Below are positions 11,631 through 23,340 of a stretch of DNA of 64,000 nt, in pieces. The position numbers were made by a program, and so were the translations under genes. How positions within the stretch are numbered: position 1 is the stretch's first letter; every line of letters begins with the position of its first letter. Source of the stretch: Stramonita haemastoma (Eukaryota > Mollusca > Gastropoda > Neogastropoda > Muricidae); the NCBI GenBank assembly GCA_030674155.1, contig CM060337.1, forward strand, positions 45,203,347 to 45,267,346, given 5' to 3'. The notes under the pieces are model-generated. The model had not been told where the DNA came from, ran no database searches, and saw only the letters and a program-made list of their open reading frames with translations.

Positions 11631-11738
11631 GTGATAGAATCGGTCTGTTGACAGAGCTGCTGCCAAGGTGTCTGCACCTGACGGCACTCCTGGTGTATTT
11701 TGTAGAACCAGGTCACAGGATTCTACCACTGAGTCCAG
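11631..11738 (+). CDS. Candidate phase 1-1 exon of an unidentified gene
   Basis: 108 nt preceded by TTCCCTGCCAG (ends 11630) and followed by CAG|GTGAGA at 11739. Again open in phase 1 at both ends, with a Leu-rich peptide (IGLLTELLPRCLHLTALLVYF) that could be a membrane or signal-like segment. The frame happens to stay open beyond the donor, which weakens the case. No family recognised. Confidence 0.28.
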
Positions 11739-11982
11739 GTGAGAAAATTACAGATTTCATATGTAGCTTACCCACTTTAAGTACCTATGATTTGAATGTA
11801 ATTGTGGATGCTAGTTAACTGAATTTTGACTTTATTTTCAGTGATGTATGTTTTGAATGAATTGTGTATGTTTGTTAAACTTTGACTTTGTCATTTTAAG
11901 TGATGTATGTATAGAATGTAATGTGGATGTATTTAAATGTTTAGGATTGACAGTATATTCTCGTGATGACTTATGCTTTCAG

Positions 11983-12006
11983 GGCTGGAATCCAGTGCTG
12001 AGAATG
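11983..12006 (+). CDS. Candidate 24-nt phase 1-1 microexon
   Basis: TTATGCTTTCAG precedes and ATG|GTATGT follows a 24-nt segment reading LESSAEN in phase 1. It looks like a shortened relative of the 10971-11036 segment about 1 kb upstream, so local exon duplication is possible. Too short for an independent call. 12007-12640 is AT-rich with nothing else seen. Confidence 0.22.
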
Positions 12007-12642
12007 GTATGTGTCACAAATTGTCATCACAACTCGCAGTCTCTTGACAGAGGTGAATTTCTGAATAAGTCAGCTTTTTTGTGCTAATATTTGTTTTTTT
12101 TTTCTATTGGTGTTCTGTCTTTGTTGATTTTCTTATTTGATTATTTTTGCCTTCAGTTGCTGTTTGTACTTTGGGTTTTTTTTTTCAGACAGTTCTTGTG
12201 TGCATTGGTAATTTGATTCCTCTAAGTAAAATTAAAAAAACAACAACTTTCAATTGAGGTGCTGATATTAAAATGTGATATTGTGTTGAAATAATGATTG
12301 TAAATTTAAATCTATAGAAATGGTTGCTATAAAATGATTTCAATTTTCGGGTGAATAAAGCAATGAAGAATTTTAGCAAGATGCAAAGAATATAAGTAAA
12401 AGTCTAAAAAGAACATTCTTAAAGTATGTTCCTAAAGGAAATGATGAGATGAATGTAATCTTTAAACTAAGGAATGTTTAGTGTGGCTCATCACTGTTGA
12501 GTAAAGATGTTGCTAGGATTATTTCCAAGTCTTCTGTAAATATTTTATGGCAGGTTTAAAAAAAAAAGTCTGTTTAGTCTAATTTCACCAAGTAGAATAG
12601 ACTTTAAATGGAACAACAAACACACAGACAGACACAAAACAC

Positions 12643-12931
<289 letters not shown>

Positions 12932-13028
12932 CTCTCTCTTCATCACCCTTGTCTTAACTGAGATGTTTGTTGACATAGTTAAAGTAATGAAAACAACTTT
13001 AAACTCCATGTATTTTTTTTATCTTCAG

Positions 13029-13083
13029 AAGGATGAGGTGTTGGAGGAGGAAGGCAGCACAGTACTAGACATTGCAGCAGAAG
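13029..13083 (+). CDS. Candidate exon A (phase 0 to 1) of an unidentified gene
   Basis: Strong acceptor TTTTTTTTATCTTCAG (ends 13028) and donor AAG|GTAGGT at 13084. The only open reading is phase 0: KDEVLEEEGSTVLDIAAE plus one base. That base completes GAT (Asp) with the first two bases of the candidate exon at 23341, and the chain continues in frame into 30591. An overlapping better donor GTAAGG lies 4 nt downstream. The acidic peptide matches no family I recognise. The 10.3-kb gap to the next candidate is filled with transposons, as expected of a large intron. Confidence 0.4.
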
Positions 13084-13514
13084 GTAGGTAAGGTGTCTAC
13101 AGTGATCCAGAACACTCCCAACACATCCCAGTGCAACACTTCCAATGCTGTGTGGAGCATGACTTCAAGGCGTGCAAAATCCTGAGAAAAAAACAAGCGA
13201 CATGAAAGATGCGTGGTAGGTACAAAAACAGGACACTTCACAGAAACCAGCATCATCCCTGTGAAAAAGCTGAGGTATCAACTGCTTATGAAATTTTGCA
13301 AGTCCGTATTTAAACCTGTTTCAGTGGTAGTGTTTGTAAGAAGTGTTATCACACAGACATGACTGTTCTGTTGAGGAAGGGGAGGCAGGATAGGTTGGGT
13401 TTGTCGTTGTCATCAGTTCCCTGAAAAAATGGTTGGTTGGAGGGGCATAAGGGATTTGTTTGTCTTCAGCATTCTTCTTCAGTTTTCTTCAAGCATCTGC
13501 TCTTGGAGTATTGA

Positions 13515-13620
13515 GATTTTTTATTTATTTATTATTTTATATGGAGGATAATGGAATAAGCACTCATGTGCTTTTTTTATATCCAGTCCCTATGTGTATG
13601 CAGTTTTGTAAATTTTGACT
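13515..13620 (-). repeat. SINE 3'-end fragment (family A)
   Basis: GGATAATGGAATAAGCACTCATGTGCTTTTT and the sequence after it (over about 100 bp) matches the 3' part of the minus-strand SINEs at 51895, 56106 and 57300, joined directly to the LINE fragment that follows. The stretch 13088-13514 shows nothing else. Confidence 0.75.
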
Positions 13621-14246
13621 TCCTAAAGATCCTTTTTCGGGATGTTTCACCGGACACCATTTTTAACTTTTTGATTGAATCAGGCTTTTTCCATCTGATA
13701 TGAGCGAAAGTGGTATAGCTGGTCTCTAAGGACAAGGTTGTTTTAAGGAATCTGGTTTTGGTTTTATCTCATTTTGTGTGTAATCAATGTGGGTTTTTCC
13801 ACAACGCGGAGGCTGTCCTGGGCTGACCCTTATGGTTGACTAGGGTGTCGATACAAGCAAGGACAGTAAAGTTGGTTTTATACCCTGTTTTAATCTGTAT
13901 AGAGTTGCACAGTTTTAATACGAGTTTTAAAATGTTATGAGGTCAGAGCCCCGATATGGCCTCTGTGGTCTGCGGGGCTATAAACAACATGATTGGATTG
14001 GTTTTATCTCATTTTATGTGATTGATGTGGGTTTTCCACAATGTGGTGGCCGTCCTGGGCTGACCCTTATGGTTGACCAGGGCGTCATTACGAGCAAGGA
14101 CAGTAAAGTTGGTTTTATACCCCGTTTTAATCTGTATAGAGTTGCACAGTCTTAATATGAGTTTTAAAATGTGACAAGGTGACAGCCTCGATGAGGCCTG
14201 TGTGGTTGGCGGGGCTATAAAGAACATGATTGCATTGCCGCAGACA
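13621..14246 (+). mobile_element. RNase H LINE 3' end with doubled 3' UTR
   Basis: Starts inside the last ORF2 codons (DPFSGCFTGHHF-like, ending in the conserved TGATATGAG stop region), then has the family 3' UTR. The UTR occurs twice head to tail: about 13757-13997 and 13998-14246. Each half ends with GGGGCTATAAA-AACATGATTG. Same family as the copies at 26147, 36206, 39769, 40416, 43136 and 43800. All are in plus orientation. Confidence 0.85.
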
Positions 14247-14477
14247 TGCCAACCTGTACGATTTTATCGTATTTTTACGATTTTTTTAAAACCCTAAATA
14301 CGAAATTGAGAAGTTCGTGATCAAAATACAATTTTCACAATTATGGAAAGAAAAAAAATGAAACCACTGCAAAGGATTCAGGGATGTAACTCTTTTCTTC
14401 CAATTACTTTCCTTGTCTGCAATTACTTCCCTTGTTTGGGTTACCCAAGATTGTAGTCATCATAAGACGGCTCCCTT

Positions 14478-14479
<2 letters not shown>

Positions 14480-14565
<86 letters not shown>

Positions 14566-14586
14566 GTGTCTGTCTCTCCCCCTCTC

Positions 14587-14645
<59 letters not shown>
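14480..14645. repeat. (CT)n-(CA)n microsatellite
   Basis: CT run about 14480-14560, then CA run about 14592-14644; frames here are artefacts. Confidence 0.97.
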
Positions 14646-14646
<1 letters not shown>

Positions 14647-14682
14647 CTTTTGGGTAGTCTGTGCATGATTTGTCTTAATTCA

Positions 14683-15400
14683 AGATTTCAAGATTTAATT
14701 CGCCTTTGACCCTCTTGGGGCATGGAGGATTTCAGTAAACAAAATCAACTGAACATATATATAATTTGCATAGCAAAATATGTTTACAAGACAAAATTTC
14801 ACAGAAATAGAAATATAGTCAACCTTTTCATCATTGTCATGCAACCTTACTCTTAACTAGAAATTTGCAAGTTTTACTAAAGTCTGTTTGTCAGAAGAGA
14901 ACAAATTACAAAATGTGAACATGGATCTTGGATAGAGATATTCCTGAGGTATGATAGTCTTCTGAAGCTCAGAAAACTTGGGACATTCCATTATAAAGTG
15001 AAACTTATCTCCTATTGCTTTCATGTTACATTGTTTACAAAGACGATTTTCGCGTTGAATGCCAGTAACTGGTCCGGTTTCAGTCGGCAAAGAATGGTTA
15101 ATACACCTGAATCTAAATAATGAAATCATGTTGTTTATAGCAACTTACCAATGAACTTTTCCCTCTTAAAACATTTTTTGTAACTACGATAAAATATATA
15201 CATTTACTACTTCTTTGTAGCTGTTCTGACAACGACTTTACAAAATTATCCTTTAAAGCCTTAGTGACATTGCTACATTAACTATCTTTGTTTACAAAAT
15301 TCTGTGTTTCCCACACACAGTCAAACCCTGTTTCAATTAACATTTTGTGAATTTTCTTGATCCATTCTGAGCAATACACTGTTATATATACAAATCATAC
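14683..15400 (-). mobile_element. LINE 3' fragment with C-terminal zinc-knuckle (family Z)
   Basis: The minus strand encodes IQRENRLCKQC...KFHFIMECPKFSEL, a C-x2-C...H-x4-C element typical of the C-terminus of several LINE ORF2 proteins, with upstream pieces (WIKKIHKML...GFDCVWE) parallel to residues near the end of the large ORF at 31626-35159 (WISTVKNVLCKIGFKHVWE). The 3' end is a TTGAATCTTG-type tail at 14683-14700. A second, shorter copy is at 23943-24480. Broken by stops and frameshifts. Confidence 0.75.
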
Positions 15401-15499
15401 AATATACAGATATCAAGAACATAGCCATCAGCTTAAAGACCAGACATGCATTCCCTGGTGGTGTTCATATTTTTGTACACATGTAAAACATAGACCATA

Positions 15500-15875
15500 A
15501 CAGCAGACGTTGAAAGGATACAGGCGGTGGAGAAGAGATGCTTTCGCAAACTCCTTGGTATCTCATACAGAGATCACATCACTAACAAGGAAGTGAAAAG
15601 CAGAACTGAAAATGCTATGGGGCCAAATGAAAAGCTCCTGACTTCAGAGACAAACACAAACTGAAGTGGCACGGGCATGTCCTACAGGGAGAAAGTACAA
15701 GGAGGGAGACAAAGAGGCAGACAGAGAAAACGATGGGAAGACAACATCAGTGAGCAACTGGCCTAGAGTGAACAACTTGGTACAGAAAGCTGAAAACCGC
15801 GAGGAGTGGAGGAAGCTGGTCACAAAATCTTCAGCGGATCCCCAACAGTCTACAAGAGTGTGATATAGCCCGAGC
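15500..15875 (+). mobile_element. RTE LINE ORF2 C-terminal fragment
   Basis: Reads GDTGGGEEMLSQTPWYLIQR-like in a shifted frame; corrected for small indels it matches the 21960-22330 part of the RTE copy (FRKLLGIS, YRDHIT, KLKWHGHV, RRETKRQ, NREEWRKLVTKSS). 5' truncated and frameshifted. No endonuclease or RT core left. Confidence 0.75.
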
Positions 15876-16019
15876 CTCCCTCATTAGTTCTGTGGTCCGG
15901 ACAGGAGATTTGCAAAAAGTCTTTGGGGTTATGTTTTTTCAAAGGATGGAATCTTATTTCCAGTTTTTGCGGCTTGGCTCAACTTTCACATCTGCACAGC
16001 ATTATAAATATGACAAGCA

Positions 16020-16400
16020 CTTAAAAATTTAAGTTTTCTGGGGACTGCTCTGCTTGTTTTTCTGAATCCTGGCCAGCTCTGCCATGGCCGAGGTTGCAAG
16101 GGCTTGTCTGATCTTCAGTTCAGCTAGAGAGGGGCCATCTTTGGTCAATGTGGAGCCAAGATAATTGGATGAGTCAGTTTCTTCAAGTTGTTGGTCTGCT
16201 CATGATAATTCTAAATAAAAGGTTATCAGTTCTGTCTCCCTTGCTATTCTTTGCACTGATCTCCTCACTACAAGTGCTGGCTAATTCTTCTAGCTTGCAT
16301 AAAAGTTCTTAGAGTTCATTGTTACTACTTCCAAGTAGATCGATGTCATTAACAAACTGCAGATGGGTGTGTCATCAATTGAGACAGTGGCAGGATAGTT
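16020..16400 (-). mobile_element. RTE-like RT fragment, minus strand
   Basis: On the minus strand the pieces NDIDLLGSSNNEL, EEISAKNSKGDRT and LKIRQALATSAMAELARI appear in order. They correspond to the ADDIDLL box and downstream thumb of RTE-clade reverse transcriptases. Frame changes and stops separate them, so it is a pseudogene. It is a different subfamily from the plus-strand RTE at 17640. Confidence 0.65.
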
Positions 16401-16504
16401 ATCCCCTGAGCCTTGTCTTGTATTGTTAGGTTAGTAGAAATCCAAGAAAAAAAGGATGGCTTGTGGAAAGAGCGTCTTTTCTTAGGGTTGTTTACTCTGG
16501 ACTT

Positions 16505-16664
16505 AACCATATATTTCCTCTTTCATTTTGGGTTAAATATTTGTCAAAATTGAATGAAACTTGTAAAGAAATGACTTAGCATGAAACCAACCATATATTC
16601 CTCTTCTTGGGTTAATATTTGTCAAATTGAATGAACTTGTGAAGAAATGACTTAGCATGAAACA
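16505..16664. repeat. 84/76-bp tandem duplication differing by homopolymer indels
   Basis: 16505-16588 and 16589-16664 are the same sequence; the second copy lacks one or a few bases at many short homopolymers or short tracts (e.g. AAATATT/AATATT, CAAAATT/CAAATT, GAAAC/GAAC). 16665-17090 holds no recognised gene. Confidence 0.85.
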
Positions 16665-17089
16665 CTGTGCTTATAGCAGAACTGAAAATTGTCCCCCCCA
16701 AAATCCAAATAGCAGTCTTAACTGCTGGTAGGATTGGTGACTTATGATTTAAATAATGCTCCATACCACTGTGTCTACAGCTACGTACCATTGTGTTTAC
16801 CTGCTGTTGTGTCCACATGCCTTCAGACAGACTGACCGACCAACAGCCCCTACCCCAATGCATGCTGTTATTGCTAACACGAAACACTAACCTTGTTTCT
16901 TAATCCTGGCCCCTCGTGTGGACACAAATACAGGTAGATACCTTGGTACAAGCTGACAACAGTGGTCAAACTTTTTTCTGGGGTTTGAGGGAGGAGGGGG
17001 TAGCATTTTCAGAAAAGGATGCTAGGGAGGGAAGGATGATGTTCTTGTGTGTCAGAATAGAGAAAGGGGATGATGGCTGATGGACAGTT

Positions 17090-17625
17090 AATTCCTTTAA
17101 CGTGTTGTCAATTGTTCTTTTGTCTGTCATTTTCACTCATAGAAGTCACTTGTAGAACTACATTTCAGCTGCATTTATTCTATTTTTGTCATCTTTCATT
17201 ATAGTCCAGGCTTTACATCTCTATACACGAAGCAGCATAAAATTCTTACCATCAGCTTTGCTGGTATGCCTCTGTCTTTCCATGTGTTAACTGGACCATT
17301 TGCTCGGCCATGCCTATACTTGATCTGATGTCCTTGCTGCAAGATCCTGAGTTGAGTTGGTTTTGACAGAGACCGCATCCTTGAAGTTATGCAGATTTTC
17401 TGTCTCTACTCTGCCTATTGATATTAAGCTCTGCTGTGGCTGGTTAGCTGATCCTTCTATGTGCATGGTTTTTTTGGTCTTCTCAGTTTCAGTCCTGCCT
17501 TGTTTCCTGCAGCAGCTGTGTGAGTTGGAATTCTCTTTCTAGGTGTGATGTCTCTGGACAAAAGGGCGGTGTCATCAGTGTATCTTATGTCGGTGAAATT
17601 TCTTTCTCCTATTTAGTTCCATACA
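17090..17625 (-). mobile_element. LINE reverse-transcriptase fragment (YTDD box)
   Basis: On the minus strand FTDIRYTDDTALLSRDITP, then GLKLRR, MHIEGSANQPQ and VETENLHNFKD read in several frames. The YTDD replaces the usual YADD. The order fits the palm/thumb of a LINE RT. Strongly decayed; clade not resolved. It abuts the plus-strand RTE at about 17640. Confidence 0.6.
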
Positions 17626-19076
17626 TTCCACGGCATGTCCCATACATTATGTGACAGACGTAGAGAGTTGAAGAAAAATAAAAATGAAACCACAGAAAGA
17701 GCAGAACAATAACAGAGGCACTCAACAAAAGAATCAGGAAGCCCATGACAGAAGCAAAGGAGAAATGGATTGGCGAACAGTGCCAGGACATTGAAGAAAA
17801 CATCAAGAAAAACAACAGCAAGAAAGCAACTGGTAAAGACCTGACTGGCACAAAACAGGGAAGAAGCTCAACAATCCAAGACAAAAATGGGAAGTGCCTC
17901 ACTGATGACCAGGATATTCTGAACAGGTGGACAGAATACTGCTCCAACCTGTATAACTACAAAACCACAGGAGGTCCAGAAGTCCTCAATATCCCCACAA
18001 GCACAGATACAGACAGTCACCCTTTTCTCTGAGAAAAGTGGAAACAGCAGTCAGATCACTGAAAAAGGGGAAGTCAGCAGGGCGCTGACAACATTCCAGC
18101 TGAGTTGGTTCAAGCTGGAGGGGAAGCAATGATCGACGCTCTACTAAAAACTCTGCAACAAGATCTGGCAGACAGGAAAATGGCCAACACCATGGACACA
18201 GTCACTCATCACCACCCTCCCCAAGAAAGGAAATCTCTAGCAGTGCCAGAATTACCGCAAAATCAGCCTCATATGCCACCAAGGAAGGTCATGTTGAAGA
18301 TTATATTGAACAGACTGAAGCCACAAGCAGAGACCATCATTGATGAGGAACAAGCAGGTTTCAGAGCAGGGCATAGCACAATTGAACTGATATTTAATCT
18401 CAGAATACTCTGAGTGGTACCTTCAACACCAACAAGACCTCTACCACATATTTATTGACTTTAAGAAGGCATTCGACAGGGTGTGGCATGCAGCTTTGTG
18501 GGCAACCCGGAATTTGTACAGCATCAATGCAAATCTGATCAGAGTCATCAAAGAGCTGTACAACGTCACCAGTGCAGTGTACTACAACAGCAACATTGGA
18601 GAGTGGTTTCGAACAACAGTTGGAGTAAGGCAGGGCTGTCTACTCTCACCCACTCTTTCAACATTCAAATTCAAATTCAAAATACTTTATTATCTCTAAA
18701 GCAGAGAAATTCCAGTGGGTTACAAGCCATATATAAGAACAAAAACCACGTAAAATAATATATATAATACAACACAGGTTCTGAACATCAGCATGCACCC
18801 ATCACAGTATAAAGAGCACCCACAAGTCAGCAATATCTCAGCCAACCGCAAACCCACCCAAGCAAAACCACAAACATTCGTGTGTGCACCAATATGCCCA
18901 CGCATCCACACACTCCACATGGCCCGCGCACACTACACACACAATATTAAAAACATTAGCACACATGCGCGCGCATTTTAAGACATAAACTAAATTGTTA
19001 TAACATATTGTATGATAAGACAAATACCAATTAAATTTGTACACTGTTCTATTAAGATATTGAACACAGTCTTAAA

Positions 19077-19155
<79 letters not shown>

Positions 19156-19156
19156 A
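19077..19156. repeat. (CA)n microsatellite within the CR1/L2-like 3' UTR
   Basis: About 77 bp of CA dinucleotides followed by a few CTCG tetranucleotides. Confidence 0.97.
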
Positions 19157-20303
19157 CTCGCTCGCTCGCTCGCTCACTCACACCCCCCCTAACTGTTATG
19201 TTGTATGATTAAACAAGTATCAATGAATTTTTTTTTAATGAATATTTTGTCCATTAAAAAAAATTGAACGCAGTTTAGAATGATCAAAGGTAGCCTTTCC
19301 TACACTGCAAAATCCATTTTTCACCTGAGCACTGAAACTCATCTCTCCCCCCCTCTCTCTCCCCTCTCCCTCCCTCTCTCACTGGCTCACTGTCTTACTG
19401 TGGGTCAGTCCAGACTTATTGTCATTCACTTATTAAGCAGCATAATTGAGGTGGGAATAAAACTATTTTTATTTCGCAGAGTTTTAGATTTGGGCACTCT
19501 GTAGCGCTTTTGAGATGGGAGAAGTTTGAAGTATTTTGCTAGCACATGAGTACCGTCAGTCACAATCTGTCTGGCTCTGTCACTCACACAGCATTCATAC
19601 AAATCGTTCAGTTTCATTTGCTCACAGCCAACAATTTTGCCACATCTGGTTACAATCCTGTTCAGTACGTTTCTGTTTTTGACAGTGAGGCTTCTGTACC
19701 AACACATCAAGGAGAAGGAAAAAAACAGACTCGATAAAACATCGATAAAAATTATGTAAAACTTTCACGTTTACCTGAAGGCTACAGAGCTTTTGCAGGA
19801 AAAAGATGCGAGAATGCCATTTTCTATTCACAAGATCTGTATTAGCATTAAAATTCAGTTTATCGTCAATAATAGTACCTAGATACTTATATTTAGGCAT
19901 ACGTTCAACCATTACACCATCAATGAAAGATTTGGTAAGGTTCAGGGTTTTTATGAAAATCAATTAACATTTCTTTGGTCTTTTTAACATTCAGGTCTAG
20001 ACAATTTTGTTTGCACCAGGAGGCAAATTCTTCAACTTGTTTAGAGTACATGACATGAGAGTTAGGTCTTCCAGAGCAGTCATCAGAATATTTGATTAAA
20101 GGTATTAGATCAGAGCCAGTGCAATCATTAGTGTAAAGGGTGAAAAGAATGGGAGACAGAACAGTGCCTTGGGGAGAACGAGTGGAAGTTGGTTTTTCAG
20201 TCGATACTGCTTTCTGAAAACGGGCAAACTGTGTTCCTTCCGTTAAAAAACTCATTACTCAGAGAATGAGCCGAGGACAGATGTTTATAGAGTAGTATAA
20301 GCG

Positions 20304-20768
20304 CTAGGAATGGGGCTGAATGGTATTAAAGGCAGAGGAAAAGTCAACAAAAAGTATACGAACAAAAGAGTCAAGTTTTTCCAAGTGAGAGTATGCATTG
20401 TGCAGCAAGGTAACGGTAGCATCATTTGTACTTCTATTGGCTTTGTAAGCAAATTGTAGAGGATCCAGATATGAGGAAGTGGAGAGAAGAAGCTGTTTCA
20501 GAATGATTCTTTCAAAGCATTTAATTACTATAGGTGTGAGAGCTACTGGCCTGTAATCATTTAAAGATTTGGGGTGATTATTTTTCGGAACAGGACATAT
20601 TATTGATTTTTTCCAGAGACTAGGTACATGGCACGCTTTTAAAGACAGGGTGAACAAATCACTGAAAACATGACACAACTGTTCAGCACAGGATTTTAAA
20701 AGACGCCCACAAGTACCATCCACACCCACAGCCTTCCTCACATGCAATGCTTCAAAAACAGATTTCAC
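20304..20768 (-). pseudogene. CR1/L2-like ORF2: RT palm fragment
   Basis: 154 codons holding RT boxes 1-4: KAVGVDG, WKKSIICPVPK, NYRPVALTPIVIKCFERI, QFAYKANRSTNDA and FVDFSSAFNTIQ, with the first catalytic Asp in FVDF. The frame is lost just before the box that leads to PQGTVLSP, which continues in another frame at 20255-19920. Part of the nested element described at 18665-21479. Confidence 0.85.
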
Positions 20769-21607
20769 ATCTTTAGAATCAACGATAATATCTTCGTCAT
20801 CTGAATCATTATCACAGACATTTTTTCCCAGGTTACAAAGAACAGATTCAAGTCCACGTTTATTATCTTCATGCTCAAAGCGGCAATATAAATCATTACG
20901 TTTTTCAGAAAAAGCTTTTTGTTCCTCTCATGGCATTGACTGTGCTGATGTTTTATGTTTGCCTGCCCTGAAAGTATCTTTAACCCCTCCATGCTTTTGC
21001 CAGATGACCCCCTTGAAACTGTTCAACTTTCTCTTTGCACGATCTTTTACCCTCCCAAATTTCTTTTTGGAGTTTCTTTTGAATTGTTCTACAAGCCATT
21101 TTATCGCTGCTCTGAAAAGCTACTTTCTTTTTGTTAAGGGAATACCTTAACAGTTTTTTTTTTGAATTATAAGATTTTCACAAAAGAAATACAATCATGC
21201 ACGACATCAGTCGCTTCATCAACATTCTCACTGGAGTCAAGAAACACACTCCAGTCAGTACACTCAAAACAACCTTTCAACTCTTTCACACTTTCGTTCG
21301 TCCACACTTTCACTCTTTTTTTCACAATTGGGTCAGTTTTAATTTTGGGTTTGTAAGCAGGCATGACATAGGACTGTATTGTGGTCTGACGTCCCAAGGG
21401 GTCGGAGAACAACAGGTTTAAATGCATCTAAAATATTTTGAAAACAATTGTTTAAAATTCGATTCGTCAAAAATTCGATCTTCCTTGAGAGAATCATGGC
21501 TGATGCTCTGGAACACCATAAAGTATCAGTCGGCATTGGTGGCGGAACAATCACAAACCTCCGCTAAGCAGATGACATTGACGGACTAGCAGGATCAGAA
21601 CAGGAGC

Positions 21608-22366
21608 TTGTCAGCTTTAACAGAACACCTGAACAAGGCCTCTAAAACATACGGCATAGAAATCAGTGCAGAGAAGACCAAACTGATGACCAATAACACC
21701 AAGGGCATCAGCACTGATATCAGGGTCAATGACCAGAAGCTGGAAACATTTCAAAGTTTTAAGTACTTGAGAGCCATTGTATCAGACAAAGGGTCCAAGC
21801 CACAGGTAGTATGCAGGATTGCACAGACAATAACAGCACTGTCCAAACTGAACACCATCTGGAAAGATAAAAATATCTCATTCAAGTCCAAGATCAGACT
21901 TATGCGCTCCCTTGTCATATCCATATTCCTGTATGCCTGTGAATCATGGACCCTGACTGATGATTTGGAGAGTAGAGTACAGGCAGTAGAGATGAGATAC
22001 TTCCGGAGACTCCTTGGCATCTCCTACAGAGACCACATAAGCAACGAAGACGTGTATAATAGAATCCAGCAAACCATTGCTCCCTATGAAAACCTTCTAA
22101 CAATAGTAAAGAAGTGTAAACTTAAATGGTACGGGCATGTCACAAGATCAAAAGGACTAGCAAAAACAATACTGCAAGGCACTGTCCAAGGAGGAAGAAA
22201 AAGAGGCAGGCCAAGGAAGAGATGGGAGGACAACATCAGCGAATGGACAGGCCCTAGAACTCAACAAAACCCTGAGAAAGGCAGAACAGAGAGAGGAATA
22301 GAGGGAACTGGTTGTCAAGTCTTTATGGGTGCCCCCACAGTTGCCAGACTAAGGGATAGTAGATAG
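21608..22366 (+). pseudogene. RTE ORF2 C-terminal half (thumb and beyond)
   Basis: A 252-codon open frame covering the RT thumb and C-terminal region of an RTE ORF2. Motifs ISAEKTKLMTNN, LVISIFLYACESWT and TILQGTVQGGRKRGRPRKRW are characteristic. There is a frameshift around 22265 after EWTGP, where the usual ...ENREKWRKLV... is garbled. It is part of the split element, not a host gene, and in life would have acted in the LINE RNP during target-primed reverse transcription. Confidence 0.85.
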
Positions 22367-22380
22367 ACAAGACATTCCAT

Positions 22381-22901
22381 GCCTTGCGGGAAGTGAGCTC
22401 TTTAGTTTCTAACCTCTGCCCTATCGGGGACCCAAAACATCTGGCGGAGTGGCCTGACTGCCTGCTGTAATCTGACACCTCTGCTGCTGACCACTGTGCT
22501 GTACTGTCAGCCTGAATTACACTAGCTGCAGTTTTATCTCTTTTGTGTCTTTCTCCGTATAGCCATTTCATTTTTATTAAAACCAAGGAAAGTGCTTGCT
22601 TTGACGTTTACAACGAGTAAAAACACGATAAAGAGAATTGAATTAATCTGTTAGTTATTACAGTTTACTTTCATGCCATGCAATAAAAATAATATACCGC
22701 AAAAAGGATGACATAATAAACAAAAAAGCTTCAACTTCCCAACATGCTGTGTGGTGAATGGCAGTTTTCAGAACATTCCTCTTTCGCACATGACAACAGC
22801 AATGTCACCACTACTTGTATGACACACCACCATCTGACTAATCAAGCCTGCCAGCCACAGGAGGGGGGTGGGTGGGATGGGCACACGCACACGCACGCGC
22901 G

Positions 22902-22974
<73 letters not shown>

Positions 22975-23340
22975 CAGCCACATGCCTTGCTCTTCGCACT
23001 AAGTCAACTCTTCTACTAGCTACATAATCATAGGGATAATTACGCAGTATGAACTCATCATTTTGCTATAGGTTTTTATAGTGTCACTTGTCTTTTGAAA
23101 ATTTCTTTTATGGCACTGCTTAGTTTGGTTTGGTGTTCGGTTGTTTTTCTGTTTGTTTCTGTTATTTCTTTGTTGTTTTTTTTCTTTTTTGGTGGATTCC
23201 TTTGCAGTAGAGGAGAGGAAAGTCAGTTGTTCATTCACATACACAGCACACTGAACAGTGTGATTCTGTTATTGTAGGGTCATAGTGTGTCCACACCTCC
23301 CTGCTCGTTTCTTTGGCACATATCCCTTGTGTTCTTTCAG
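22381..23340. other. No gene seen; (CA)n at 22880-22972
   Basis: Contains the end of the RTE 3' region, a (GC)(CA) microsatellite at about 22880-22972 and AT-rich sequence. No supported exon. Confidence 0.6.

Larger units (their letters stand above)
18665..21479 (-). mobile_element. CR1/L2-like LINE inserted into the RTE
   Basis: Minus strand, in order: EN-RT linker (KIKTDPIVKKRVKVWT, GCFECTDWSVFLDSSEN, 21427-21167), RT palm (20768-20304: AVGVDGTCGRLL, NYRPVALTPIVIKCFER, DPLQFAYKANRST, FVDFSSAFNTIQP), catalytic YSDD (20255-19920: PQGTVLSPILF, LIKYSDDCSG) and thumb/C-terminal region (19963-19426: YKYLGTIIDDKL, GTHVLAKYFKLLPSQKRYR, NSFIPT). The 3' end at 18665-18690 is a TTCAAA/AATTTG repeat tail. 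Frameshifts at the palm/YSDD and thumb junctions make it inactive. A (CA)n lies in the 3' UTR at 19077-19155. TSD is not clear. Confidence 0.85.
17640..22380 (+). mobile_element. RTE-clade LINE, split by a nested LINE
   Basis: Two halves, 17640-18664 and 21480-22380, form one ORF2 body. The left half has EKWIGEQCQDIEENI, WTEYCSNLYN, EEQAGFRAGHST, FIDFKKAFDRVWHAAL and VGVRQGCLLSPT. The right half resumes with LERIMADALEHH, ADDIDGLAGSEQEL, then the 252-codon open stretch 21608-22366 (SFKYL, LYACESWTL, RRLLGISYRDHIS, LKWYGHV, RGRPRKRWEDNISEW). The endonuclease domain is missing (5' truncated). Several stops and frameshifts make it inactive. The break falls exactly inside the LFNIFLERI region and the frame is restored across it. 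Confidence 0.88.
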
